Source of the DNA: Mycolicibacter algericus DSM 45454
GTDB taxonomy: Bacteria > Actinomycetota > Actinomycetes > Mycobacteriales > Mycobacteriaceae
Assembly: GCF_002086455.1 (NCBI RefSeq)
Contig: NZ_MVHC01000011.1
Coordinates: 1 to 64,000 of the forward strand
Length of the DNA stretch: 64,000 nt
Direction: 5' to 3'
A program made the translations under genes and the position numbers. The notes beneath the pieces are model-generated. The model did not search any database. It was not told where the DNA came from and saw nothing but the letters and a program-made list of their open reading frames with translations. Below are positions 29,901 through 35,862 of this stretch, piece after piece. Position 1 is the stretch's first letter. The number at the start of each line of letters is the position of its first letter.

Positions 29901-31494
29901 CGTCGACACCCAACGCACCGGCAGCACCTTCGAAGCCGTCGCCACCGACACCACCGTCGCCACCGATACCGGCCGTGCCGTCATCACCACTGGCAGCCGC
30001 GCCGCCCTTGCCGAGACCACCGGCACCGCCCTTGCCGGCATCACCACCGACACCACCAGCGCCACCGGCATAGCCGTCGAGGTGGGTGTCGGTGCCATCA
30101 GCACCATCAGCACCCCGACCACCGGCGCCACCGGAACCACCAGCACCACCGACACCGCCCAGGCCCAGCTCACCAGCCGTGGAACCCGAGCCGCCAGCAC
30201 CACCGGAACCACCGTTACCACCATTGGTGCCCGACTCACCAGCACCACCAACAGCACCGTCACCAGCACCTTCGACCGCGTCGGTGCCCGACTGACCCTC
30301 ATAGCCCGCACCACCGGCACCACCGGTGCCACCATTACCACCGACGCCATCGGTGGCACGCGTGTTGTCGACCTCTAGACCGCCCTTACCGCCGTCACCA
30401 CCGGTACCGCCGTTGCCGCCGTTACCGCCGTCGACACCCAACGCACCGGCAGCACCTTCGAAGCCGTCGCCACCGACACCACCGTCGCCACCGATACCGG
30501 CCGTGCCGTCATCACCACTGGCAGCCGCGCCGCCCTTGCCGAGACCACCGGCACCGCCCTTGCCGGCATCACCACCGACACCACCAGCGCCACCGGCATA
30601 GCCGTCGAGGTGGGTGTCGGTGCCATCAGCACCATCAGCACCCCGACCACCGGCGCCACCGGAACCACCAGCACCACCGACACCGCCCAGGCCCTGCTCA
30701 CCAGCCGTCGAACCCGAGCCACCGGCACCACCGGAACCACCGTTACCACCATTGGTGCCCGACTCACCAGCACCACCAACAGCACCGTCACCGGCACCTT
30801 CGGCAGCGTTGGTGCCCGACTGACCCTCATAGCCCGCACCACCGGCACCACCGGTGCCACCGTTACCACCGACGCCATCGGTGGCACGCGTGTTGTCGGC
30901 CTCCAGGCCGCCCTGGCCGCCGTCACCACCGGTACCACCGTTGCCGCCGTTGCCGCCGGCCACACCCGCGGTGGTGGAGTCGGCACCTTCGAAGCCGTCG
31001 CCACCGACACCACCGTCACCACCGACACCAGCCGCGCCGTCATCACCGCTGGCAGCCTGGCCGCCCGCACCGAGGCCACCGACACCACCCTTACCGGCGT
31101 TACCACCGGCACCACCAGCACCACCGTCATAACCATCGACATGGCTTTGTGTGCCCTCAGCACCATCAGCACCGTCACCACCAGCGCCACCGGAGCCACC
31201 GTTACCACCCGCTCCACCAGCACCCTGCTGGCCCTGCGTCGAACCCGAACCACCGGCACCGCCGGCACCACCGTTACCACCATTAGTGCCCGACTCACCA
31301 GCACCACCAGCCGCACCGACACCAGCGCCTTCGACCGCGTCGACACCGTCCTGGCCGTCGTAACCGTCACCACCGGAACCACCGGCACCACCATTGCCGC
31401 CCACACCATCATCGGCACGCGTGTTGTCGGCCTCCAGGCCGCCCTGGCCGCCGTCACCACCGGTACCACCGTTGCCGCCGTTGCCGCCGGCCAC
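17944..31494 (-). CDS. C-terminal part of a giant PGRS-type protein (downstream of an in-frame stop)
   Basis: An open frame of up to 4,648 residues, running without interruption from 31890 to the stop at 17944. The GTG at 31494 is merely the first start-like codon; it encodes the Val of [12 protein letters not shown] inside a repeat and has no ribosome site, so independent translation is doubtful. Organisation: near-identical 176–177-residue tandem units (~31,900–29,300); irregular GGxGGxGG PGRS sequence to about 26,100; then ~2,600 residues of longer repeats of the type AxVxAxxGGxVxDSxAxGGxxG alternating with GGTGGAGG. The C-terminal cap around [18 protein letters not shown] ends TPGTDAP and matches the end of the 35863–41736 paralogue. 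This shows it is the tail of the gene starting at 35226. Not a PE_PGRS, as no PE domain exists. Confidence 0.65.
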   Translation of the reverse strand: MAGGNGGNGGTGGDGGQGGLEADNTRADDGVGGNGGAGGSGGDGYDGQDGVDAVEGAGVGAAGGAGESGTNGGNGGAGGAGGSGSTQGQQGAGGAGGNGGSGGAGGDGADGAEGTQSHVDGYDGGAGGAGGNAGKGGVGGLGAGGQAASGDDGAAGVGGDGGVGGDGFEGADSTTAGVAGGNGGNGGTGGDGGQGGLEADNTRATDGVGGNGGTGGAGGAGYEGQSGTNAAEGAGDGAVGGAGESGTNGGNGGSGGAGGSGSTAGEQGLGGVGGAGGSGGAGGRGADGADGTDTHLDGYAGGAGGVGGDAGKGGAGGLGKGGAAASGDDGTAGIGGDGGVGGDGFEGAAGALGVDGGNGGNGGTGGDGGKGGLEVDNTRATDGVGGNGGTGGAGGAGYEGQSGTDAVEGAGDGAVGGAGESGTNGGNGGSGGAGGSGSTAGELGLGGVGGAGGSGGAGGRGADGADGTDTHLDGYAGGAGGVGGDAGKGGAGGLGKGGAAASGDDGTAGIGGDGGVGGDGFEGAAGALGVDGGNGGNGGTGGDGGKGGLEVDNTRATDGVGGNGGTGGAGGAGYEGQSGTDAVEGAGDGAVGGAGESGTNGGNGGSGGAGGSGSTAGELGLGGVGGAGGSGGAGGRGADGADGTDTHLDGYAGGAGGAGGDAGKGGAGGLGKGGTADSGDDGTAGIGGDGGHGGTGHIGEAGSLGVDGGTGGDGGTGGDGGKGGLEIDGTTRATDGDGGDGGTGGAGGAGYNGQNGVNPGDAGEDGSAGGTGGTGGNGGSSGTGTGGNAGDGGAGGAAGNGGDGANGDAINTEGGKGGDGGNVGTGGEAGQVGTGATAGQTGTDGATPTTGGNGGKGGDGYNAATDPGAVPGTAGGHGGAGGKGGDHGNGGAGGHGGDGATGLAGDAGTDSNTDGTEGGVGGTGGNGGAGGAGGSIAGAGGHGGNAGSGGTGGDGGHGYTAPAGSGESGSDGGNAGAGGLGGNGGAGGASANGNAGDGGNAGNGGSAGTAGDGGDGAGGGGTNTGGDGGDGGNGAEGGAAGNVGLAGAGAGGSDGDDGTAGTGSGGGNGGQGGDGEGFYLVGPIPVGQAGGNGGDGGTASSVGDGGRGGDGGAGAAFEPAVGGAGGNGGRGGDATTGNGGAGGNGGEGAGGSDSQALFPAGPGGLGGNGGAGGDVSVEGTGGAGGVGGAGGDGGDGSAVAAGNAGIEGAQAGDGGHGGAGGQGAGTGHGGAGGQGGAAGNGGHGSAGVSDADGVGQDGGDGGRGGNGGLGGGGGDALGSGDGGAGGAGGAGGNAGNGGAGSDSTAADGDGGKGGNGSSGGNGAGGGAGGTAFGTGTGGAGGAGGHAGQSGSGGNGGDGTGTGDGGLGGNAGGTNNLGGGSGGAGGDSVDGDGGVGGAGGNGGAAGAVAGNGGDATGTGNGGHGGWGGVGGWGGVGGAGGDALGATGNGGAGGSGGDGGNTTAVGGNGGNGGLSGNGGQGGVGGWGGVGREGGAGGSAAGSGNGGQGGDGGDGGTNSDGGQGGNGGDALPGQAAGNGGAGGQGSGGEPVTWAPGGYQYGQGGDGGAGGSSATGTDGVSGDGGQGATGSNGGNGGNGGTGWTAPAGSGQSGTDGGNAGAGGAGGDGAVGGASATGTAGDGGDAGNGGNAGTAGDGGDGAGGGGGDVAGDGGNGGNGAEGGAAGAVGLAGTGTGGSDGNAGSAGTSSDGGTGGQGGDGDGIGSGALIAQSGGTGGTGGTGGAAADGGAAGNGGDGGAGGKGASIGTGAIGGSGGSGGGGAVSDATGPGFGGAGGGGGGGAYVGGTNGGTATGTATGADGGNGGAGTTTAAGGHGGTGGAATIHADGAGSSITDGTVNGGAAGDGGLNGVVGHDGADNAMTASDGGTIANTTVQSGQDSDTASGGGASLAVTNGGSVADSTVTGGNAGDGFDGGAATAIVDGTGSAIIRTTVTGGDGGAGGVGGAASVSATAGGLVSDSDATGGNASDTAAGGDAIMYADGTGSSVTDSSATGGNAGAGDADGGTGGVGGSATVEANSGGQVDNAIVSGGAGGAGDTGGTGGAGGVGYASAEQGGVVHDATVTGASGGTGSDGGVGGKGGAGLVYAGQEGFGTGGDASGTAIGGVGGNATGADSVGGAGGSGGIQAAWSDGQPGGLGGNGGTASGHATGGAGGNATGGGTGGLGRGGSILAGGAGAEAQGIAVGGSGGDGLNGGTGGNGQGGQVSALADGATATGNQAYGGNAGTGDGVGSKGGDGAIGWVRALGENSTVTGSTSIGGDGGTGSDGLTGGDGHQAYVQTNSANSTIEDSSSTGGRGGDSADGVNGTRGGRATIFAGADGGNPGSGGDYISGSHAVGGNSGAGNAGGWGTISATNGGEVIDTTVHGGDGSGGAATGGTASVVADGGVVENSTLTGGDGGAAGTDTGAGGKGGTASITVGAGSTVSDAEVTGGAGGSGGEDLAGGGAGGAGGNAAITALNGGSASGTAEGGKGGDGGVGTGGAGGKATVSADGSGSKASGSAAGGQGGSGALGNGKAGSEGTLTATDGGVITDSSATAGDSVNGVAGGAASVSADGTGSSVTDSSATGGKAGAGDANGGTGGAGGAASVWAQEGGAVTDGHAIGGAGNSGSTGGSGGAGGAARVAAGGADTTAEGTAQGGDGGVGELGGKAGAGGDAFVDAGVTNEGVIVGNGEHTSGNATGGDGGAADGSGATGGNGGVAIVRASDGSIGVAGDSSLAQAAGGDGGAGQNGGQGGAGGAGYTFVTNGGTVTDDNGAATIAQGGQGGAGVDGGKGGSGSFAQVTAGQDGTAYGQSTAGNGGVGTGAGSTGGNGGSANVEGAWNGSGGTAHGVATGGHGGNGGDATGAGTGGKGGGGSVVARGDGAEASGAGHGGNGGNGYDGGTGGNGFSGQVAALNDHATANGIATAGTGGDATGAGAVGGQGGYTYIQANGEGSTILGSTATGGDGGAGVPGANGRVASDTVINAQGANDSITNSHVTGGNSAGTQQGPGARITTDGGHVADSSVTAGQSTDTTLGGSGSLTVTGGGNVADAHLTGGNAGTGTGKGGGATVTVTGGTVNGLDVDGGHGGVNGAGGSATATVGTDSSVATSSVTGGDGGAGGAGGAASLIATDGSHIEDTHVTGGEGSDTAVGGAASVMAGGTLPSLADNGTADRLGGDVTNVTVTGGAAGVGDGNGGVGGAGGAAQVVAQLDGTVSDAEAAGGVGGNGADGGQGGAGGTAELWTLYQDNTHTAHLGGDVTGKATGGDGGNGTGDNSLGGAGGSSRIATGSYYQDGGSAGGTATGGNGGDATSDGSNGGTGGAGAGARIYGAGIGAVVDPTSVVTGGNGGDGLDGGVGGGFVFHAQVAAFGEGAQAGGTAINGNGGDGIGVGSTGGIGGDAQIRADMQGGGGGSVTGVTQGGNGGQGSDGLAGGAGGTGRISSGGYGGTIDNGSATGGNGGDSANGLNGGAGGEGRIGHTSNGPDVNDTGMHVTDSSAVGGNGAAGHAGGSGVVQATNGGAISDSTATGQHSTDTATGGSASVTADGANSSVTDSSATGGKAGAGDANGGTGGAGGNADVTATYGGAVDHGTAIAGGGGQGINGGTGGAGGDGSVQAAGANSSVTDGTATGGTGGKGEDGGTGGAGAWASVTAGIDQNNDNLPNNTVSGSDATGGTGGDGIGLDSTGGAGGFAAVQGGNGNEVVDSTATGGAGGEGTLGGNGGAGGGGQILSLSQGVVTDGIAKGGAGGAGTDGATGGAGGVGQVVGWAPDGNGSGEATGGAGGAGNGGDGGAGGVASIYGYASTVNGVAVGGSGGDGGLNDALGGVGGQGGAGARADIRADGGGDVSGTAKAGSGGDGGDAVDGIDGAAGGDGGRAYLGGAMASGQLVTHGSAGTITGEVTGGDGGEGGAGAPSAVGGAGGTASIEAFSKTSSADATATGGEGGAGGEAGGGNAGGAGGAGGNANITADTGGSITSTDTGSSATGGAGGAGGAGSATGAGGTGGAGGTATMSASDDGSINDGQVVGGDGINGGPNGFDGGAGADNSLIVSGSGSGVTDTIITSGQNTANFAGGAATANVSDGGIITGSTITGGNASETAAGGSASLTASGAGSTISGSSATGGNAGEGDDNGGVGGTGGDATVTATNGSTITDAHAIGGEGGTGTDGGAGGVGGQSVVQATGSTSTATGTATAGKGGAGDGIDSIGGDGGKAWLGALSAGSHVAGTATAGNGGEGLAGGEGGDGGQGILLTHSLAAGSTAGDGGTEAIGGVGGTGTGDGSVGGKGGDGNIGTYGNGDGTVTGTAKGGNGGDASNGGQGGSGGQGHLSTEVPGSTASGTGIGGNGGAGDGGKGGAGGMGWVQAGGSGSGSGGTASGIGIGGNGGNSGDGVDGTGGAGGDGGQGLVQGYDGTTSDGSATGGNGGNGGAGGVDGAVGGKGGDGGLGSIKHGDGLSGTGGNGGVGGGGGTYVDATNTGAGGAGGAGGASANAPAGGTAGNGGNGGDGQADGTPGEAGTPGTDAP

Positions 31495-31948
31495 ACCCGC
31501 GGTGGTGGAGTCGGCACCTTCGAAGCCGTCGCCACCGACACCACCGTCACCACCGACACCAGCCGCGCCGTCATCACCGCTGGCAGCCTGGCCGCCCGCA
31601 CCGAGGCCACCGACACCACCCTTACCGGCGTTACCACCGGCACCACCAGCACCACCGTCATAACCATCGACATGGCTTTGTGTGCCCTCAGCACCATCAG
31701 CACCGTCACCACCGTCACCACCGGAGCCACCGTTACCACCCGCTCCACCAGCACCCTGCTGGCCCTGCGTCGAACCCGAACCACCGGCACCGCCGGCACC
31801 ACCGTTACCACCATTAGTGCCCGACTCACCAGCACCACCAGCCGCACCGACACCAGCGCCTTCGACCGCGTCGACACCGTCCTGGCCGTCTTAACCGTCA
31901 CCACCAGAACCACCAGCACCACCATTGCCGCCCGCACCATCAGCAGCA
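29303..31948 (-). repeat. Five tandem 528/531-bp units in the PGRS region
   Basis: The marker CGCGTGTTGTCG recurs at 29831, 30359, 30887, 31418 and 31949, giving spacings of 528, 528, 531 and 531 bp. Units at 29831–30358 and 30359–30886 appear almost identical at nucleotide level, as do 30887–31417 and 31418–31948. The 29303–29830 unit is partly diverged. Each encodes 176 or 177 residues and stays in frame. Farther upstream (32,000–34,000) related units occur but are strongly diverged. Confidence 0.85.
31891..31893 (-). other. Premature TAA stop in repeat unit 5
   Basis: Plus-strand base 31891 is T where the equivalent base 31360 in the adjacent unit is G. On the minus strand this changes GGT TAC GAC to GGT TAA GAC. 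Confidence 0.85.
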
Positions 31949-34900
31949 CGCGTGTTGTCGACCTCTAGGCCGCCCTGGCCACCGTCACCACCGGCACCAC
32001 CGGCACCACCGTTGCCGCCGGCCACACCCGCGGTGGTGGAGTCGGCGCCCTGGAAGCCCTTGCCGCCCTGGCCACCGGCACCACCGACACCGGCCGAGCC
32101 GTCGGTTCCGTCGGCAGCTTTCCCGAGGCCATCGCCGTTGGCGCCACCGGTACCGGCCTTGCCGGCGTTACCACCGGCGCCACCGTGGCCGCCGGCGGTG
32201 CCATCCACATGCGAGGCGGTGCCGTCAACACCGGCAGCGCCTGCCGCACCGGCGCCACCGTTACCGCCATTGCCACCGACACCACCGAAACCGTCTGCGC
32301 CCTCGTTGGCGCCCTGGCCGCCGACGCCACCGACACCGCCGTCGCCACCGACACCACCGTTGGTGCCGGCAGCGCCCGCGGTAGCTCCGGTGACACCGTT
32401 GCCGCCGTTGCCGCCCTTACCGCCGGCGCCACCGGCACCACCATCGCCCTGAAGCGCGCGGGTGCCATCGGTCTCCAGGCCGCCCAGGCCACCATCGCCA
32501 CCGGCGCCGCCGGCGCCGCCGTTGGTGCCGTCGATGCGCCCAACGCCACTGTTGGAGCCGTCTACACCGTCGAAGCCCTGACCACCGGCACCACCCTTGC
32601 CACCGACACCGGCCGAGCCGTCGGTGCCAGCCGCGGCGGTGGTGCCGTCACCGTTGTCGCCACCGACACCACCCTTACCGGCGTTACCGCCGGCACCGCC
32701 GGCCTGACCCGCCGTGCCATCCACGTGAGCCGCGGTGCCGGCAACACCGTCGGCACCCGCAGCGCCGGCACCACCCGAGCCACCGTTACCGCCTTCGCCA
32801 CCAGCGCCGTGGCTACCCGCATTGGCGCCCGTGCCGCCGACACCACCGGCGCCACCAGCACCACCGTTGCCGCCGTGCTCGCCAGCCTCGCCGGGGTCGA
32901 CTCCGGCCAACCCGTCATATCCGGCGCCACCCTTACCGCCGGCGCCACCGTCACCGCCATCACCAGCGGCCGCACGGGTGTTGTCGGCTTCCAGACCGCC
33001 CAAGCCACCGTTACCGCCGGCACCACCGGCCTGACCGGCCCCACCATCGGGGTTAGCTTGCGTGCCGTGGACACCGTCGGCGCCGTCCTTACCGTCGCCA
33101 CCGTTACCGCCGACACCCGCCGTCCCTGCCGCAGCCCGACTGCCATCAGCCTCCACACCACCGATGCCGGCATCCCCACCGACACCACCGTTGCCGCCCG
33201 CCGTACCCGCAAGCGCCAAAGCATCAGCGGCGGCGTCATAGCCATCGCCGCCTTCGCCGCCGTTGCCGCCCTTGCCCGCGATGCCACTGGCGCCGCTGTC
33301 AGCGAAAACTCCGTTACCCGAAGAACCACCCGAACCACCGACACCGGCGTTACCGCCGTTGCCGCCGGCCTGACCGGCCCCACCATCAGGGTTGGCGGCA
33401 TCACCCTGAGAACCGCCACCACCGTGGGCACCATCAGTGCCGCTACCACCCTTGCCGCCGACACCACCAGCACCATGGGTACCGGCGGTCGATCCGGTGC
33501 CACCGACACCACCATCGCCACCGACACCACCGTTGCCACCCGAGACTCCTGCCGCCGCGCCCTCGGCGACCGCGTCATAGCCGGCGCCGCCCTTGCCGCC
33601 GGCGCCACCGTCACCGCCGACGCCCGTGGCCGCCCGGGACCCGTTGGCCTCCAGGCCACCCAGACCGCCGTTACCGCCGGCGCCACCGCTGGTGCCGGCC
33701 GTGCCGTCGGGGTCGACTGCGGTGCCCGCTTCCCCGGCAGCACCGTCCTTGCCGTCACCACCGGCACCGCCGACGCCGGCCGCACCCGCGGCCGCATGCG
33801 TCGTGCCATCAGCCTCCAAGCCACCCAGGCCCGCGTCGCCACCGGCGCCGCCATTGCCGCCCGCGGTACCCGCGGCGGCATCATCGTCGGAGGCCGCGTC
33901 ATAACCCTTGCCGCCGGTACCACCGCTGCCGCCCTTGCCGGCCGTACCGGCCGTACCGCTGTCGGCCTGACCGCCGGCGCCGTGGCCGCCGGCGCCGGCC
34001 TGACCGGCATTGCCGCCCTGCCCACCGGCGTGACCCGCCGCGCCGTCGACGTGGTCGGCGGTGCCGTCGGCGCCGTCCGCGCCGTCGCTGCCGTCACCAC
34101 CTTCACCGCCGTCGCCGCCGACCCCGCCGGCGCCCTGAGCACCTGCGGTGCCCGCGGTGCCGCTACCCATGAACCAGCCGCCCGCGCCGCCGGCGCCCGC
34201 CTTACCGGCAGCGCCGCCGTTGCCGCCCTGGCCGCCGTTACCGGCGTCGGTTCCATCGGCACCGTCGCCGGTGCCGTTAAGGCCGTCCTCGCCGTCGCCA
34301 CCGGCACCACCGGCGCCGCCGTTACCGCCCGCGCCGCCCTTACCGCCGGCGCCGAACAGGTACGAACCCCTGCCGCCGGCACCACCGTTACCACCGGCGC
34401 CACCGTTCTCACCGGCGCCGCCATTGCCATCCGGGGCCAGGATGCCGGCCAAACCGGCGGCACCGGCCACACCATCACCGCCTTGGCCGCCGGCGCCGGC
34501 GGTGCTGAACAGACCCCACAGGGCGGCGTCACCACCGATGCCACCGGTGCCACCGGCGCCACCGGCGGTAACCGCGTCGCCGCCGTCACCACCGGCGCCA
34601 CCGTGGCTGAACCAGGAGAACAGGCCGGCAGCACCACCGGCACCGCCATCACCGCCGAGGTAGCCGTCCCCACCGGCACCACCGTCGCCACCGAACAGGC
34701 CACCCTGACCGCCGGCACCACCGTCGATCAGGCCGTCCGTGCCGTCGGCGTCCCAACCGGCACCACCGGTGCCGAAGATCCACCCGCCGGCCGCGCCGTC
34801 TGGGTTCTCCGCGGTGCCATCGGCGCCGTTGCCAAACGGCATCCACCAGTTGATCTCGTTCCAGCTGAACGCCGCAGAACCGGGCAGGTCGAAACTGGCC

Positions 34901-35226
34901 GCCCCGACACCGCTCAGATCCAGATCAGACAGGATCACATCCCAGACGGCCGGGTCACCCACATTGTCGAAGAATGGCGACCAACTGACCGGGTCCAACA
35001 CCAACTGCCAAGCGTCCTGATCAGCCCAGTCGGCGCTCAGGGTAGTCAGGGCATCGCCCAGGCCCTCGCCGAACAAGTCGATGAGCACGTCGTCGAAGTC
35101 CGCGTGCGCTGGCTGCACTCCCAGCGGGGACATGCCGAAGGCGAGGAAGGCTCCAATCGCCGTCCCGGCGCCGAACACCCGGCTGCTGCGACGCCCCTTG
35201 GAACCACTTTGACGATGACGGGCCAT
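31891..35226 (-). CDS. PGRS-type secreted protein, N-terminal 1,111 residues of the giant gene
   Basis: ATG 35226 follows AAGGGG by 8 nt. Residues 1–43 form an export signal: a basic [10 protein letters not shown], a hydrophobic [16 protein letters not shown], then PAHA before DFDD. Residues ~44–140 are a non-repetitive domain shared with the paralogue (FDDVLIDL, the [13 protein letters not shown] segment, [10 protein letters not shown], a [10 protein letters not shown] stretch, [10 protein letters not shown]). After it comes Gly/Asp/Ala-rich PGRS sequence (GGAGGDGG) with units containing GLEADGTRAA and [11 protein letters not shown]. There is no PE or PPE domain. A secreted or cell-surface protein of unknown function. 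Premature stop at 31891 removes ~80 % of the original protein and its C-terminal cap. Confidence 0.8.
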   Translation of the reverse strand: MARHRQSGSKGRRSSRVFGAGTAIGAFLAFGMSPLGVQPAHADFDDVLIDLFGEGLGDALTTLSADWADQDAWQLVLDPVSWSPFFDNVGDPAVWDVILSDLDLSGVGAASFDLPGSAAFSWNEINWWMPFGNGADGTAENPDGAAGGWIFGTGGAGWDADGTDGLIDGGAGGQGGLFGGDGGAGGDGYLGGDGGAGGAAGLFSWFSHGGAGGDGGDAVTAGGAGGTGGIGGDAALWGLFSTAGAGGQGGDGVAGAAGLAGILAPDGNGGAGENGGAGGNGGAGGRGSYLFGAGGKGGAGGNGGAGGAGGDGEDGLNGTGDGADGTDAGNGGQGGNGGAAGKAGAGGAGGWFMGSGTAGTAGAQGAGGVGGDGGEGGDGSDGADGADGTADHVDGAAGHAGGQGGNAGQAGAGGHGAGGQADSGTAGTAGKGGSGGTGGKGYDAASDDDAAAGTAGGNGGAGGDAGLGGLEADGTTHAAAGAAGVGGAGGDGKDGAAGEAGTAVDPDGTAGTSGGAGGNGGLGGLEANGSRAATGVGGDGGAGGKGGAGYDAVAEGAAAGVSGGNGGVGGDGGVGGTGSTAGTHGAGGVGGKGGSGTDGAHGGGGSQGDAANPDGGAGQAGGNGGNAGVGGSGGSSGNGVFADSGASGIAGKGGNGGEGGDGYDAAADALALAGTAGGNGGVGGDAGIGGVEADGSRAAAGTAGVGGNGGDGKDGADGVHGTQANPDGGAGQAGGAGGNGGLGGLEADNTRAAAGDGGDGGAGGKGGAGYDGLAGVDPGEAGEHGGNGGAGGAGGVGGTGANAGSHGAGGEGGNGGSGGAGAAGADGVAGTAAHVDGTAGQAGGAGGNAGKGGVGGDNGDGTTAAAGTDGSAGVGGKGGAGGQGFDGVDGSNSGVGRIDGTNGGAGGAGGDGGLGGLETDGTRALQGDGGAGGAGGKGGNGGNGVTGATAGAAGTNGGVGGDGGVGGVGGQGANEGADGFGGVGGNGGNGGAGAAGAAGVDGTASHVDGTAGGHGGAGGNAGKAGTGGANGDGLGKAADGTDGSAGVGGAGGQGGKGFQGADSTTAGVAGGNGGAGGAGGDGGQGGLEVDNTRAADGAGGNGGAGGSGGDG

Positions 35227-35281
35227 GGCGGCATCCCCTTAACTATACATATTGACGGCATAGCAAGATCTTCAGAAAGAA

Positions 35282-35309
35282 AGGTTAACATCTATTCTGA
35301 GCCAGTCAA
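35282..35309 (-). promoter_or_regulatory. Promoter of the giant PGRS-type gene
   Basis: Minus strand TTGACT (-35), 16-bp spacer, TAACCT (-10). The same arrangement (TTGACG, 16 bp, TAACGT) lies at the same distance from the paralogue's ATG (41794–41821), and GTTAAC plus an AGAAT in the spacer are kept in both. The predicted leader is ~50 nt and includes AAGGGG. Confidence 0.65.
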
Positions 35310-35813
35310 CTGTTGTTCACTGACACGGACGTCCGACCCCTGATCAGGCCGCGAACAGCGGTTTTGAGGCCTGCCGAGGGCCGCGGGAGATCGACATCAA
35401 TTAATGAGATGATGAATGTTTCTCAGTAACTGTCCTCTTCGGATTAAGCCGACGTGACTGCCGGGTTGGGTTAGCCGGCGTTGCCGCCAAGACCGGCGCG
35501 AGGCGCGTGGTCGTCCCCGTTTATCGCCCCGCAGCTGCGGAAACCTTGTGACCGCTGCCCGCCGGGTTGCTGATCGCGACACCACAGCCTCAGTTGCTGT
35601 CGCCCATCTTGGTGATGCTGTCCGGCGGGCACGACAAGCCGGTCGTACCGGAGCATTCACGGGAGGACCTGACCTCAGGGACCGCTGCGGCTGGGCGCCG
35701 AGCAGAGGGCACCAGTTCATCAGGAAGCTCGTGCTAGCTCAGTGACGGCCAGTGTGCCGTCGTGAATCGTTCTCCCATATCGCCCGAAGGGCGCCTCGTT
35801 GGAACTGAAAACA
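35310..35813. other. Intergenic region between the two PGRS-type genes
   Basis: About 500 bp with no convincing gene. It contains TTTCTCAGTAAC at 35419–35430, ~190 bp upstream of the start at 35226, resembling a motif in the corresponding place upstream of the paralogue. Short minus-strand frames at 35397–35720 and 35471–35656 have no recognisable domain. Confidence 0.4.
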
Positions 35814-35843
35814 CCTCGGCCCGGTCATGTGACCGGGCCGAGG
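35814..35843 (-). terminator. Terminator of the second PGRS-type gene
   Basis: CCTCGGCCCGGTC (35814–35826) pairs perfectly with 35831–35843 around a 4-nt loop. On the minus strand the stem is followed by TGTTTTCAG. It starts 20 bp after the stop at 35863. Confidence 0.75.
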
Positions 35844-35862
35844 CGTTGGTGGAGCGGATTGG

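Larger units (their letters stand above)
17944..35226 (-). pseudogene. Whole giant PGRS-type gene, interrupted by one nonsense codon
   Basis: The frame opened at ATG 35226 and the frame ending at 17944 are the same frame (5,761 codons), broken only by TAA at 31891–31893. In the neighbouring repeat unit 531 bp away the same codon is TAC (Tyr), and other units have Tyr here as well (GYEGQSG). N-terminal signal and C-terminal cap match the two ends of the intact paralogue at 35863–41736, which proves the original extent. Options are a recent inactivating mutation, a tolerated truncation giving a 1,111-residue protein, readthrough, or an assembly or base-call error in the repeat. Confidence 0.75.

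Noticed and set aside
31192..31494. GTG 31494 as a genuine start of a separate 4,516-residue protein
   Set aside because: It encodes the Val of a repeat (STTAGVAGG) that recurs in other units, has no ribosome site or signal, and the same frame is open up to 31890.
29303..31948. Repeat array as a CRISPR
   Set aside because: The repeats are contiguous coding units of 528–531 bp without spacers, and there are no cas genes.
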